In this document: piece after piece, positions 1 to 10,300 of the stretch
Layout of the letters: every line of letters begins with the position of its first letter
How positions within the stretch are numbered: position 1 is the stretch's first letter
Assembly: GCA_035340715.1 (NCBI GenBank)
Contig: DAOQTX010000004.1
Span: forward strand, 12,642 to 76,641
Direction of reading: 5' to 3'
DNA: 64,000 nt
Source of the DNA: DAOQTX01 sp035340715
GTDB lineage: Bacteria > Bacteroidota > Bacteroidia > AKYH767-A > OLB10
Program-made: the position numbers and the translations under genes
The notes under the pieces: generated by a model
The model's input: the letters and a program-made list of their open reading frames with translations, nothing else
Told to the model about the DNA's origin: nothing
Databases searched by the model: none

Positions 1-127
1 AATTGTTGGTTTCGAACAGTACATAAGGCTTATATGTCTGTGCAAATGACTTTAATTCTTGAGCCATAGATAAATGACTAAAGAAAAATAACCATATGAA
101 GACTAGTTTTTTGATCAATGAATTCAT
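1..127 (-). CDS. N-terminal part of a secreted protein, truncated by the window edge
   Basis: The minus strand from the ATG at 127 is open to the window edge. It encodes about 42 residues that begin with a typical signal peptide: two lysines at positions 6-7, a hydrophobic core rich in F, L and W, then a probable signal peptidase I site after Ser-Met-Ala-Gln near residue 23. The mature part starts ELKSFAQTYKP. Too little remains to name a family. It diverges from the TfoX-domain gene at 212, so both promoters must lie in the 84-base gap. Confidence 0.6.
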   Translation of the reverse strand, partial: MNSLIKKLVFIWLFFFSHLSMAQELKSFAQTYKPYVLFETNN

Positions 128-211
128 ACCGATTACAAAAAAACAAAAAAGCTTAATTCCTGAAATACGGATTTAGCGTATATTTATTTTATTAACCAAC
201 ATTAATTCATC

Positions 212-553
212 ATGAGCTACAACGAAAACTTAGCTGAACGCATTAGAAAGTCGCTTTCAAAAACTAAACATGTAGAAGAGAAAAAGATGATGGGAGGTTT
301 GACTTTTATGGTTGAATCAAAAATGTGTGTGGGTATAGTGGAAGATAAACTTATGTGCCGGATTGATCCAAACATCTATGAAAGTGCCTTAAAACGCAGA
401 GGTTGTAAAGAAATGGATTTTACAGGCAAGCCGATGAAAGGCTATGTGTTTGTTTTGCCTTCCGGATATCAGAATGATGAAGAATTTAATTATTGGATCC
501 AGCAATCTTTACTCTTTAATAAGAAAGCAAAGGCATCTAAAAAGAAAATATAA
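212..553 (+). CDS. TfoX/Sxy N-terminal domain protein
   Basis: This 113-residue protein matches the TfoX N-terminal domain over nearly its whole length. It has the characteristic segment around residues 25-50 (KKMMGGLTFMVESKMCVGIV), followed by a region with conserved Arg-Ile-Asp-Pro and a phenylalanine/glycine-rich strand (MKGYVFV). In Proteobacteria TfoX/Sxy activates competence genes, but these single-domain Bacteroidota proteins have no proven role and I do not infer competence. A lysine-rich tail ends the protein. The gene is monocistronic and converges on coxA, sharing a bidirectional terminator at 579-606. Confidence 0.85.
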   Translation: MSYNENLAERIRKSLSKTKHVEEKKMMGGLTFMVESKMCVGIVEDKLMCRIDPNIYESALKRRGCKEMDFTGKPMKGYVFVLPSGYQNDEEFNYWIQQSLLFNKKAKASKKKI

Positions 554-573
554 ATTAATCAATCAGGACAAAC

Positions 574-606
574 AAAAAAGACAGCTGATTTAGCTGTCTT
601 TTTTTA
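574..606. terminator. Bidirectional rho-independent terminator
   Basis: An 8-bp perfect stem (579-586 with 592-599, AGACAGCT/AGCTGTCT) with a 5-nt loop is flanked by six A on the left (574-579) and a T tract on the right (599-605). It can therefore stop transcription from both the TfoX gene on the plus strand and the act-cox operon on the minus strand. Confidence 0.85.
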
Positions 607-2436
607 TTAATGCATTCCCGCATGATTTGATTCCGGAGTATCTTCAAAAGGAACCGTTTGAGGAATAAAATCTTCTTTAGCTCCAGGTTTACCATAATCG
701 TAAGGCCAACGATGTACAGTCGGAATAGGGCCTGGCCAGTTACCGTGCAAATGTTCAACCGGTGCTGTCCACTCTAGTGTAGTAGAGTTCCAAGGGTTCT
801 GTTCAGCTTTCTTACCTTTAAATATACTATAAAAGAAATTGAATGCAAATATCAACTGAGCTAAACCACCAATTATGGCCATTACAGAGATCAACTCATT
901 GATATTAATAAAAGCATCAAACTCAGCATAGGCTGTATTGGCATAATATCTTCTAGGCACTCCACCCAATCCTAAGAAGTGCATAGGGAAGAATACACCA
1001 TAGACACTCACTAAAGTCATCCAAAAATGTGCATAGCCCAGTTTCTTATTCATCATTCTACCAAACATTCGTGGAAACCAATGATAAATACCTGCAAACA
1101 TTCCAAAGATTGCAGAAGCTCCCATCACAATGTGGAAGTGTGCAACCACAAAATAGGTGTCGTGAATATTAATGTCCAGCGCAGAGTCTCCTAATATGAT
1201 TCCAGTTAATCCTCCAGATATAAAGAAGGACACCAAACCAACGGCAAATAACATAGCATTGGACAATTTTATATTGGCCCGCCATAGGGTGGCCAAATAA
1301 TTAAATACTTTAACAGCAGAGGGAATTGCAACTAAAAGAGTAGTAAACACGAATACCGAGCCTAAAAAAGGATTCATTCCGGTGACAAACATATGGTGCC
1401 CCCAAACAATGAAGGATAGAAATGCAATTACCGCCATAGATAAAACCATCGCCATATAACCAAAGATAGGTTTACGCGCTTGCGTTGCAATAACCTCCGA
1501 GGCCAAACCAAGTGCAGGTAATAAAACGATATACACCTCAGGGTGTCCTAAAAACCAAAATAGATGTTGAAATAAAATAGGACTACCGCCAACATGTTCT
1601 AAAGGAACTCCACCGATAAAAATATCAGACAAATAAAAACTGGTTCCCATACTACGATCGAACACCAAAAGCAATGCAGCGGCAACTAAAACCGGGAATG
1701 ATAAAATTCCTAGAATAGCTGTAATGGTAAATGCCCAAATGGTTAGAGGTAAGCGCTTCATGCTTAATCCTTTGGTCCGTAAATTAATTACGGTAGTTAC
1801 GTAGTTTATACCCCCTAGTAAAGCGGATACAATAAATAATACCATAGAAACAAGCCACAAGGTCATTCCCAATCCGGAGCCGGAAATGGCTTGGGGCAAT
1901 GCACTCAATGGAGGATAAATAGTCCAACCACCTGATGCAGGACCTCCTTCAACAAATAGTGACGCTACCATGACTACACTAGAAGCCAAAAAGAACCAAT
2001 AGGATAACATATTTAAGAAACCTGAGGCCATATCTCGCGCTCCAACCTGAAGTGGAATCAACAAATTCGAGAATGTACCACTCAAACCACCCGTAAGTAC
2101 AAAAAACACCATAATCGTACCATGAATGGTTACCAAGGCCAAATAGAACCCTGGATCTAATTTTCCATTAGCTCCCCATTTTCCGATTATGCTTTCTAAG
2201 AATCCAAACTTTTCATCGGGCCAAGCCAATTGCAAACGAAAAATAAGCGACATAAACATGGCTAAAAATCCCATTATGATCGCTGTAATGAGAAATTGCT
2301 TGGAGATCATTTTGTGATCAGTAGAAAAAACATATTTGTTCCAAAATGTTTCTTTATGGTGGTGATGATGTTCATCGTGACCATGAGCTTCATGTGTATG
2401 CCCATGTTGAACGTTTATATTTTCATTCATTTCCAT
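607..2436 (-). CDS. ctaD: Cytochrome c oxidase subunit I (A-type haem-copper oxidase)
   Basis: This is the catalytic subunit of the terminal oxidase, an integral inner-membrane protein that reduces O2 and pumps protons. Numbering from the first possible codon (GTG at 2439), the haem a ligands are His106 and His436 and the haem a3 ligand is His434. The CuB ligands are His299 and His348-His349. The cross-linking Tyr303 and the D-channel Glu301 sit in GHPEVY, and the K-channel lysine is in PSAVKVFNYL. I place the start at the ATG at 2436; another ATG lies at 2430. The N-terminus is unusual in carrying ten histidines within residues 12-28, before the first membrane span. It is the last gene of the act-cox operon. 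Genes for oxidase subunits III and IV do not follow. Confidence 0.96.
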   Translation of the reverse strand: MEMNENINVQHGHTHEAHGHDEHHHHHKETFWNKYVFSTDHKMISKQFLITAIIMGFLAMFMSLIFRLQLAWPDEKFGFLESIIGKWGANGKLDPGFYLALVTIHGTIMVFFVLTGGLSGTFSNLLIPLQVGARDMASGFLNMLSYWFFLASSVVMVASLFVEGGPASGGWTIYPPLSALPQAISGSGLGMTLWLVSMVLFIVSALLGGINYVTTVINLRTKGLSMKRLPLTIWAFTITAILGILSFPVLVAAALLLVFDRSMGTSFYLSDIFIGGVPLEHVGGSPILFQHLFWFLGHPEVYIVLLPALGLASEVIATQARKPIFGYMAMVLSMAVIAFLSFIVWGHHMFVTGMNPFLGSVFVFTTLLVAIPSAVKVFNYLATLWRANIKLSNAMLFAVGLVSFFISGGLTGIILGDSALDINIHDTYFVVAHFHIVMGASAIFGMFAGIYHWFPRMFGRMMNKKLGYAHFWMTLVSVYGVFFPMHFLGLGGVPRRYYANTAYAEFDAFININELISVMAIIGGLAQLIFAFNFFYSIFKGKKAEQNPWNSTTLEWTAPVEHLHGNWPGPIPTVHRWPYDYGKPGAKEDFIPQTVPFEDTPESNHAGMH

Positions 2437-2491
2437 CACTTTTCCTTTTATTCTTTATTTATCGGTTTAAATTATCTTTTATAAAAACTGC

Positions 2492-3514
2492 TTATGGCAA
2501 TAATGAATTTTGCACATTGCCATTAGTGTTTACATGGGCAGTGGTTGTACTAATCGTTTCACCCAATTGCTTTCCCCCTTGTATCCATTGCTTAAACTCT
2601 TCTTTGCTGACTACAACTACTTTCATTTTCATATTGTAATGTGCAACCCCACAAATTTTATTACATAATAATATATAATCAAATTCCGGCTTTCCGGTAA
2701 TCTCTCTCATTTGTGCAGTTGTAATAGTAGGTTTAAAATAGAAATTGGTCGTCATCCCAGGCACACAATTCATTTGCGCTCTAAAATGTGGAAAGTATGC
2801 ACTATGGATTACATCTCTCGAGTTGAATTCCATCATTACCGGTTGATCAACTGGTAAATAAATCTCTTTCATGACAATATCATCAGCTGATGCTTTGTCA
2901 TTCATATCAACTCCTAATTCATTGTCATCTGCAATCATTCTAAAGCTGGAGGCACCTAATTTATTGTCTTTACCTGAGTAACGTGCTGTCCAATCAAATT
3001 GCTTTCCATACACTTGAATAACCATTCCGTCTGATCGATCACCCATAGTAACCTCATTCCATACGCGCAAACCTGTAACAATCAATACCATTAGTACAAT
3101 GGCCGGAATAACAGTCCAAATGATTTCTAGTTTGTTGTTATGCGGAAAATAATATGCCTTTTCTCCCGGACGATATTGGTATTTCCAAACAAAATAAAAC
3201 AGAGCAATCTGAGTAATGACAAATACTACCCCTATGATGGCAAAGTTGATCCAAAGTAAATTATCAATCTTTACTCCATGTTCGGAGGCAGCAACAGGAA
3301 GAATAAACTTTGAATAGCGTAATGTCATGTAACCGATAGCTACTAAACCAACGATCATGAGAACAAAACTTAAAAAGCTATTAATCTTATTGTCGCGCAA
3401 AACTTCAGCTTCCTCATCTTCGCCCGCCAATTGAGCAGAGAGTTGAGAAATGTTCATCAACCGAACTAGAATAAGAGTCGTGAATACGGTAATTAATATG
3501 AGTATTAGATTCAT
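2492..3514 (-). CDS. ctaC: Cytochrome c oxidase subunit II with CuA site
   Basis: This subunit accepts electrons from cytochrome c at a binuclear CuA centre and passes them to subunit I. Four hydrophobic segments lie near residues 2-18, 46-64, 84-110 and 130-150, more than the usual two. They are followed by a periplasmic cupredoxin domain. CuA ligands are visible: His237, Cys284, Cys288, His292 and Met295 in CNKICGVAHYNM. The position normally held by glutamate between the cysteines is Lys286; that residue ligates copper only through its backbone carbonyl, so function should be kept. The gene lies 15 bases after actF and 55 bases before subunit I, consistent with one transcript. Confidence 0.95.
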   Translation of the reverse strand: MNLILILITVFTTLILVRLMNISQLSAQLAGEDEEAEVLRDNKINSFLSFVLMIVGLVAIGYMTLRYSKFILPVAASEHGVKIDNLLWINFAIIGVVFVITQIALFYFVWKYQYRPGEKAYYFPHNNKLEIIWTVIPAIVLMVLIVTGLRVWNEVTMGDRSDGMVIQVYGKQFDWTARYSGKDNKLGASSFRMIADDNELGVDMNDKASADDIVMKEIYLPVDQPVMMEFNSRDVIHSAYFPHFRAQMNCVPGMTTNFYFKPTITTAQMREITGKPEFDYILLCNKICGVAHYNMKMKVVVVSKEEFKQWIQGGKQLGETISTTTAHVNTNGNVQNSLLP

Positions 3515-3529
3515 TTCGTCTGTTACTGT

Positions 3530-4732
3530 TTAAATAGAATGATGTAAACTTTCTTGCATAAACGGATCTTGCTTAGGCATCAGAGAGGCTTTAGCTAAAT
3601 GTATTTTAGTGACATACAAGAATGCTCCTAAAAATCCCAACATAGTCCCAATCTCCATCCATCCAAAATGCCAGTGATGTCCAACTACTCCAGGTGTAAC
3701 CATTATGAACACGTCTAACCAATGTCCGAAAATCAATACAACTCCAACCACCGTCATCAATCCGGCTTTTCTTTTCGCATCACGTGACATGAACATTAAA
3801 AAAGGGAAAATGAAATTTATAAAGAACAATGCTAAGAAAGGAACTCGATAATGCTCAAATCGTGTTTGGAAGTAAGTTATCTCTTCAGGAATATTGGAAT
3901 ACCAGATAAGCATAAATTGTGAAAACCATAAGTAGGTCCAAAATATTGAAAAGGCAAACATAAATTTACCCACATCATGCATTACATGTTCATTTACATG
4001 CGTCATTAATCCGCGACTTTTTAAATAAACAATGAACAATGCCATCATGCTCAATGCACTAATAAATATACCTGCAAAAGTATACCATCCAAAAAGGGTA
4101 CTGAACCAATGCGTATCAATAGACATGATAAAATCCCATGCACTGGTAGAAGATGTGATGGCAAACAAAACTAAAAACGTAATACCATAGCGATGATTCT
4201 TTTTGTAATGTTCCAATCCTCCTTCAATATCTTCCAGCATACTATGCTTACGTAATACTTTAGTAAACCATACCCAAATAACAAAGTATAAGACCATTCG
4301 AATAACAAAAAATGGAGTATTTAAGTAACCCGACTTTCCATCAATAATGGAATCGTAATGCTCAGATGCAGGATCGTATAAATCATGGTGTGTCCAATGA
4401 TATAAATGATGTCCTCCGGCCAAGAAAATAACTATCATTATTATTCCAGAGAATAATAAAAACTGACCCATGGCTTCTGGCACTCTTCGAATACCAACAG
4501 ACCAACCGGCTTCAGCGGCATATTGAACGGCTACAAAAAAAGTCGCTCCCAGCGCTATAGCCATAAAGAAGAAATTATTCAGTAAAAGATTGGTCCACGC
4601 CTGATGCGATCCAGTCATAAAACTTGCTGCAATTGAAACAGCTCCTATAACCATCAAGACTATGGCAATCAATTTCTCTCGCTGAGTGAAAGTGTAACTG
4701 TTGTTTGATATTTCAGTGTGTCCGTGTTCCAT
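3530..4732 (-). CDS. actF: Alternative complex III subunit ActF (quinol:cytochrome c oxidoreductase membrane subunit)
   Basis: This 400-residue polytopic membrane protein has about ten hydrophobic helices, and its position between actE and the oxidase genes identifies it as ActF. ActF is related to ActC/NrfD but lacks a functional quinone site in characterised complexes. Conserved features include paired histidines in the GGHHLYHWTHHD segment near residue 110 and aromatic-rich helices such as FSIFWTYLWFSQFML. The frame extends to a TTG at 4738, but the ATG at 4732, two bases after the actE stop, is the more natural start. Confidence 0.9.
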   Translation of the reverse strand: MEHGHTEISNNSYTFTQREKLIAIVLMVIGAVSIAASFMTGSHQAWTNLLLNNFFFMAIALGATFFVAVQYAAEAGWSVGIRRVPEAMGQFLLFSGIIMIVIFLAGGHHLYHWTHHDLYDPASEHYDSIIDGKSGYLNTPFFVIRMVLYFVIWVWFTKVLRKHSMLEDIEGGLEHYKKNHRYGITFLVLFAITSSTSAWDFIMSIDTHWFSTLFGWYTFAGIFISALSMMALFIVYLKSRGLMTHVNEHVMHDVGKFMFAFSIFWTYLWFSQFMLIWYSNIPEEITYFQTRFEHYRVPFLALFFINFIFPFLMFMSRDAKRKAGLMTVVGVVLIFGHWLDVFIMVTPGVVGHHWHFGWMEIGTMLGFLGAFLYVTKIHLAKASLMPKQDPFMQESLHHSI

Positions 4733-4734
4733 AA

Positions 4735-5403
4735 TCAATTCGTAACATTTGTATTGGTAGAATCTGTATTCGCTACTTCTTCTTCAGTTTCAGTAATGGT
4801 ACCTGCTTTTTGCAATTCCATAACCCATGCTGTTATTTTCCAACGCTCTTCATAATTAACTTGAGAAGCATGTGGCCCCATCATATTCAACCCATAGGTA
4901 ATGGTATGAAATATTTTTCCAGCTGATAAGTCTTTTATTGCTCCTCCTCTGGAAGAATTTCCTGATGAATAGGAAGGAGGTGCAGGAAACTTTCCAGTTG
5001 CAATTAATGAACCATCTCCATTTCCTGTTTCGCCATGACAATGCATACAATATATGCCATAAAGTTTTTTGCCTTCCGATAAATACTCTGGAGATATTTC
5101 TGTCGCAACAGTTTTAATATCATTTCCAGCCGCTTCATAACCTTCTGTTGTCCCTGCATAAGGGAAATATTGTGATTTTCCTCTGGCCACTGTTCCTTCA
5201 ACAGGATTTCGAGATGCTAGACTGTCAGAGAACAATGTATTTTCTCCATAGGTTTCATATGATGGAGACGTGTACATATCAGGCATAAAAACATAGCCTG
5301 GATCATCTTTATCGGCTTTGCATGCAGATAGTAATGTAATGACTGCTATAAAAGCTATACTTAATTTACTATACAGATGTATGTGATATTTCATAATACT
5401 CAT
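4735..5403 (-). CDS. actE: Alternative complex III subunit ActE, monohaem cytochrome c lipoprotein
   Basis: ActE is a periplasm-facing, membrane-anchored cytochrome that forwards electrons from the Act complex to the oxidase. The signal sequence ends in a lipobox (LLSAC, Cys28), so the mature protein is probably lipidated. A single haem c site, CMHCH, lies near residue 118 and is followed by the GETGNGDGS loop typical of class I cytochromes. A methionine-rich stretch (NMMGPHASQ) near residue 173 is a likely source of the sixth haem ligand. The start is the ATG at 5403 or the in-frame ATG three codons later. It is in operon between actD and actF. Confidence 0.92.
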   Translation of the reverse strand: MSIMKYHIHLYSKLSIAFIAVITLLSACKADKDDPGYVFMPDMYTSPSYETYGENTLFSDSLASRNPVEGTVARGKSQYFPYAGTTEGYEAAGNDIKTVATEISPEYLSEGKKLYGIYCMHCHGETGNGDGSLIATGKFPAPPSYSSGNSSRGGAIKDLSAGKIFHTITYGLNMMGPHASQVNYEERWKITAWVMELQKAGTITETEEEVANTDSTNTNVTN

Positions 5404-5412
5404 TCAGTTCTA

Positions 5413-5928
5413 TTATTTTACTTCTACAGCTCCATTCGATTTAAGAATTTCGGATAATGCAGCTGCGTCTTGTTTTCCATGCAACTCAACTTCCAATACC
5501 ATTCTATCATCTGATTGTCTTAGATCTATGATTCTGGGCTCAACACCAGGCAACACTTTACATCTAAATAGAAAAGTGATGAACATGCCATGTGCTGCAC
5601 ACAATACGGTGCTTTCAAAGGTAACCGGTATAAAGGCAGGGAGATTTTTGTAGAGCGCAAAGCTTGGTTTTCCTCCTATGTCCATTGGCCAGTCAAAAAT
5701 ATTCATATACCACATCATCAATAACGCCAATGAAGTTCCGGTAATACCAAACATGAAAGCGACAATTGAGATGCGTGTTCTCTTCAAACCCATTGCTTGA
5801 TCCAACCCGTGTACAGGAAAAGGAGATATGGCATCAACAATATGGTATCCTTTTTCTCTAACAGCAGAAACCGCTTTGAGCAAATGCTCATCGTCTTCAA
5901 ATATTCCAAATACAGATTTACTACTCAT
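5413..5928 (-). CDS. actD: Alternative complex III subunit ActD (DUF3341)
   Basis: This 171-residue protein of the DUF3341 family is a small subunit of the Act complex. It has an N-terminal cytoplasmic segment opening SVFGIFEDDEHLLKAV, then two hydrophobic helices (about residues 54-74 and 98-120) separated by a short loop, and a C-terminal polar tail. It carries no cofactor motif and is thought to be structural. Its start overlaps the end of actC by 8 bases, suggesting coupled translation and fixed stoichiometry. Confidence 0.93.
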   Translation of the reverse strand: MSSKSVFGIFEDDEHLLKAVSAVREKGYHIVDAISPFPVHGLDQAMGLKRTRISIVAFMFGITGTSLALLMMWYMNIFDWPMDIGGKPSFALYKNLPAFIPVTFESTVLCAAHGMFITFLFRCKVLPGVEPRIIDLRQSDDRMVLEVELHGKQDAAALSEILKSNGAVEVK

Positions 5929-7303
5929 GATGATCTTTATTTTCTTTTGCTTGAGAACTTGAAGATTTAACTATAGTTTTCAATTCACTCAGAGCTATAA
6001 CTGGACAAAACTTTGCAAACAATAAAAAACAGGTAAAAAACAAACCTATTGATCCCAGAAATATTCCTATTTCAACCCAAGTTGGGTAATACATGGTCCA
6101 ACTGCTTGGAATATAATCGCGATGCAAAGAGGTAACGATAATTACAAATCGTTCGAACCACATACCAATATTCACGAATATACTGATGATAAAAGTAGCT
6201 GTAACACTGGTTCTCAATTTGCTACTCCAAAACAATTGAGGAGTAATTACATTACAAGTCATCATACTCCAATAAGCCCACCAATATGGTCCAAATGCTC
6301 GATTGATAAACGCATATCCTTCGTATTCTACTCCCGAGTACCAGGCTATAAAAAACTCCGTCATATACGCTACCCCAACAATGGAACCAGTAAGAAGAAT
6401 AATTCTGTTCATCATATCGATATGATAGATGGTAATATAATCTTCGAGTTGAAGTACTTTTCTTGTAATGATCATTAAGGTTTGCACCATGGCAAATCCC
6501 GAAAAGATAGCACCGGCAACGAAGTAAGGTGGAAATATAGTAGTATGCCAACCTGGTATAACCGAAGTTGCAAAGTCCATCGAAACCACCGAGTGTACAC
6601 TTAACACCAGTGGAGTTGAAAGACCGGCTAAGACCAATGACATTTCTTCAAATCGCTGCCAATTTTTAGCGGTTCCTACCCATCCAAAACTCAATATGGT
6701 ATAAACTATTTTTCTGGTTTTAGTTTTTGCTCTGTCACGAATAGCTGCAAAATCAGGAATCAGACCTGAATACCAGAATACAAGAGATACAGTAAAGTAA
6801 GTCGAGATTGCAAATACATCCCAAACCAAAGGAGAATTAAAATTCACCCACAAAGAACCAAATTGATTGGCTAAAGGTAAAGGCCAATAGGCAACCCATG
6901 GGCGACCCATGTGAGAAACAATAAACGAAGCCGCACAAATTACAGCGAATATAGTCATCGCCTCTGCCGCACGGTTAATACTCAAGCGCCACTTTTGTCT
7001 GAATAATAATAAGATTGCTGAGATTAGAGTACCGGCATGACCAATACCAACCCACCAAACGAAATTGGTTATATCCCAAGCCCAACCAACCGTTTTATTT
7101 AGACCCCAAACTCCAATTCCTGTTCCAACGGTATATGCCACAACGGCAACCCAATACAAAAACAAACTGAATGCGGCAATGAATGCGATCCACCACCACT
7201 TCGATGGCTTTGCTTCAACAGGGCGACAGACATCTTCTGTGATCTGATGATAATCTTTATCACCCAGTATTAGAGGTAATCGTATTTCTGATTCGTGATG
7301 CAT
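5921..7303 (-). CDS. actC: Alternative complex III subunit ActC (NrfD/PsrC-type quinol-oxidising membrane subunit)
   Basis: This 460-residue NrfD-family membrane protein is the probable quinol-oxidising subunit, passing electrons to the iron-sulfur clusters of ActB. About ten helices are visible. Typical family segments include ITNFVWWVGIGHAGTLISA near residue 80 and SIVGVAYMTEFFIAWYSG near residue 310. The N-terminal cytoplasmic stretch begins with two histidines. The gene follows actB after 27 bases and overlaps actD by 8 bases. Confidence 0.94.
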   Translation of the reverse strand: MHHESEIRLPLILGDKDYHQITEDVCRPVEAKPSKWWWIAFIAAFSLFLYWVAVVAYTVGTGIGVWGLNKTVGWAWDITNFVWWVGIGHAGTLISAILLLFRQKWRLSINRAAEAMTIFAVICAASFIVSHMGRPWVAYWPLPLANQFGSLWVNFNSPLVWDVFAISTYFTVSLVFWYSGLIPDFAAIRDRAKTKTRKIVYTILSFGWVGTAKNWQRFEEMSLVLAGLSTPLVLSVHSVVSMDFATSVIPGWHTTIFPPYFVAGAIFSGFAMVQTLMIITRKVLQLEDYITIYHIDMMNRIILLTGSIVGVAYMTEFFIAWYSGVEYEGYAFINRAFGPYWWAYWSMMTCNVITPQLFWSSKLRTSVTATFIISIFVNIGMWFERFVIIVTSLHRDYIPSSWTMYYPTWVEIGIFLGSIGLFFTCFLLFAKFCPVIALSELKTIVKSSSSQAKENKDHHE

Positions 7304-7330
7304 ATATTCCTAAGTTCTATTCTTTAATTA

Positions 7331-10300
7331 TTATGACTCCAACCCGTTTCGGTTTCTAACTTTAGTTTGATAAAATATGGATGGTTGAACATTTAATTCT
7401 TCTAAAACAAAATAATGACGTGGATCTTCTTTCGCTTTAGCTACAGCACTATTGCTATCGTTTGCGTCACCAAATGTAATGGCTTTAGTAGGGCACGATT
7501 GTGAACAGGCCGTTTGAATTTCTCCATCCTTAACCATACGACTCGATTTCTTTGCCTCCAACTTACCATATTGAATTCGTTGAACACACATGGTACATTT
7601 TTCCATCACCCCTCTTGATCGTACCACTACATCAGGATTCAACACCATTCGTCCCATAGGATCGTTCATGTTAAAATCGAACTCTGCATTTTCCGAATAT
7701 TTAAACCAGTTGAATCGTCTAACTTTATATGGACAGTTATTCGCACAGTAACGCGTACCAACGCAACGGTTATAAGCCATCATGTTTAAGCCTTCGGCAC
7801 TATGTGTAGTTGCTGCAACCGGACAAACTGTTTCGCAAGGAGCATGATTACAGTGCTGACATAACATGGGTTGAAATACAACCGAAGGATTTTCCGATTC
7901 TGGAATTTCCATGGCTTCGTACATATCAATTTTACCAATACCTTCCACCTTAGCTTTTTCTTTGGTCATTTCGCTGCTATAGTAGCGGTCTATTCTGATC
8001 CAATGCATTTCTCTGCTGGTCATCACTTCTTGCTTTCCAACGACAGGCACATTATTTTCTGCCTGACATGCTATAACGCACGCACCACAACCAATACAAG
8101 CATTGAGGTCAATACTCATATTCCAAAAATGATTAGGTTTTGGATGACCGGGATGTTTTTCGGTTGCCCACAAATCTAATTCTTCAGGAGTTTTCTTCCC
8201 TTCGTGTGTAGCCAATAACATGGCCGGATTACCTGACTTTGGGTCTTTCAAATAAGCATCCAAATTGGTTTCCTTCACCATGTTTCTTCCCATAAGGGTA
8301 TGATGCGTTTGGGTCGATGCTAAAGCATAGGTTTCTCCTGTGTTTGATGCGTTTACTGCTCCAATAAAATATTGTAAAGCTCCATTGGTGAAAGAAGTTA
8401 ATGTATATGCGTTAGCACCTAATTGATCAGCCGTTTTACCTGCTTTGCTTCTGCCATATCCTAATGCAATACTTACCGTACCTGAAGCCTGACCGGGTTG
8501 TATAAAAACAGGTGCTTTTATGCTTTTCTGTCCGGCTGATAATTCAATAATATCGCCTTGTTTCCAATTTTGCTCTGTGGCAAATGCTGGAGAAACACTT
8601 ATATAATTATCCCAACAGATTTTAGAAATTGGATCCGGTAATTCTTGCAGCCATGGATTATTTGCATGTTGCCCGTTGCCAATTCCTGTTTTTTCGTACA
8701 ACACTACTTCTAAACCATTGGATTTCATATTGGCACACTTTGCAGCGGCATCATCTATGTTTCCACTAAAATTCAATTCACTTGAAGCTGAAGCATTAGA
8801 ATAGACCCCTTTTTCTAAGCAATCATTCCAGAAGGCATCGGCACTACTGATTGTATTTTGCTTCGCATAAATCTGTTCTGTCCAATTTTGTTTAACAAAA
8901 CCCATATAATCCATATCACCTTGACCAGCCCAAACCAATAAAGAATGTGGAGCTTGTCTTGTGTTGTATAAAGGATTGATGGTTGGCTGACACAGTGAGT
9001 ATGAGCCGTTATAGGCTTCATGATCGTTCCACGATTCAAGGTAATGTGAGTCGGGACAGGTATAGTCACACAAAGATGATGTTTCACAATGCTTTGAGCT
9101 TAATGAAACTTTGAGTGGTGCTTTAGAAAGAGCTTGTTCGAATCCGGGTAGTGTATACACCGGATTTACATTATAAAATATTATTGCACCAATATTACCT
9201 GCATTTAAATCGCTCAATAGTTTCTCTACTGCAGCGTCATCACTGTTTCTAAATTTTGTTGGGTTTGAAGTAAAAATGGTATTTCCATAAGATCCTAGCA
9301 ATTGGTTAATTCCATTCACCATACTTTGAATCGAAGGATCGTTTGATCCACATACCACAATGGCTTTGCCTTTTGCTTTACTAACATCTTGTGCTATTTG
9401 CGATAATGCCTTATCAATTCGGCTACTTACCGATTGTACCGTTTGTCCACCATTCAATGCAGCTACTTTGTTGTAAAGTGAAACCACAATAGAGCCCATT
9501 TCAGAAGGCTTAACCGGGTATCTATGGTCGGCATTCGAGCCACTAAGACTTAAAGCTGATTCAATTTGGTAATGTCTTGATATATTTTTCTGACCATCGT
9601 TTAATTTCCGTGTAGCAGCATACTGTGCAGCATGTTCAATTGGAGATACCCAATTGGCTAAAAAGTCGGCATCGATACTTACAATAACGTCCGCTTTGTC
9701 GAAAGCATAAGACGGTACCATTGCAGCACCAAAAGTATCCAAATGTGCTTTACGAATACCATAATAAGAGACAGCATCATAAACTACATGATTGGTATTG
9801 CTATACGCGCTTTTAAACAAACTTATAGCTTTATCTACAGAAGGACTGCATAGCGAAGAAGTCATCAAAGCAATTTGCTTTCCTGAGTTGTTTATTTCAC
9901 TTAATTTTTTCTGAAGCTCAGCGTCTAATGCATTCCACTCTATTGATTTTCCATCTTTGGAAACTGGTCCTTGCAAACGATTTCCGTCATACAAATCTAA
10001 AACCGAAGCTTGAACACGAGCATTTACTCCACCTTTTGTGATAGGACTTAATTCGTTTCCTTCTATTTTAATAGGTCTGCCTTCTCGGGTTTTTACTACA
10101 ATACTGCAATAATCATTTCCGTCAAAATAAGTACTTGCGTACCAATTGGGCACACCTGGAATAATTTCTTCAGGCTTAACTAAATAAGGAATACTCTTGC
10201 GAACCGGTGCTTCACATGCCGCTATTGAAGCCGCAGCGACACCAAATCCTAAATATTTTAAAAAGTCTCTTCTGCTGGTTGATTCATCCGATTCACTCTT

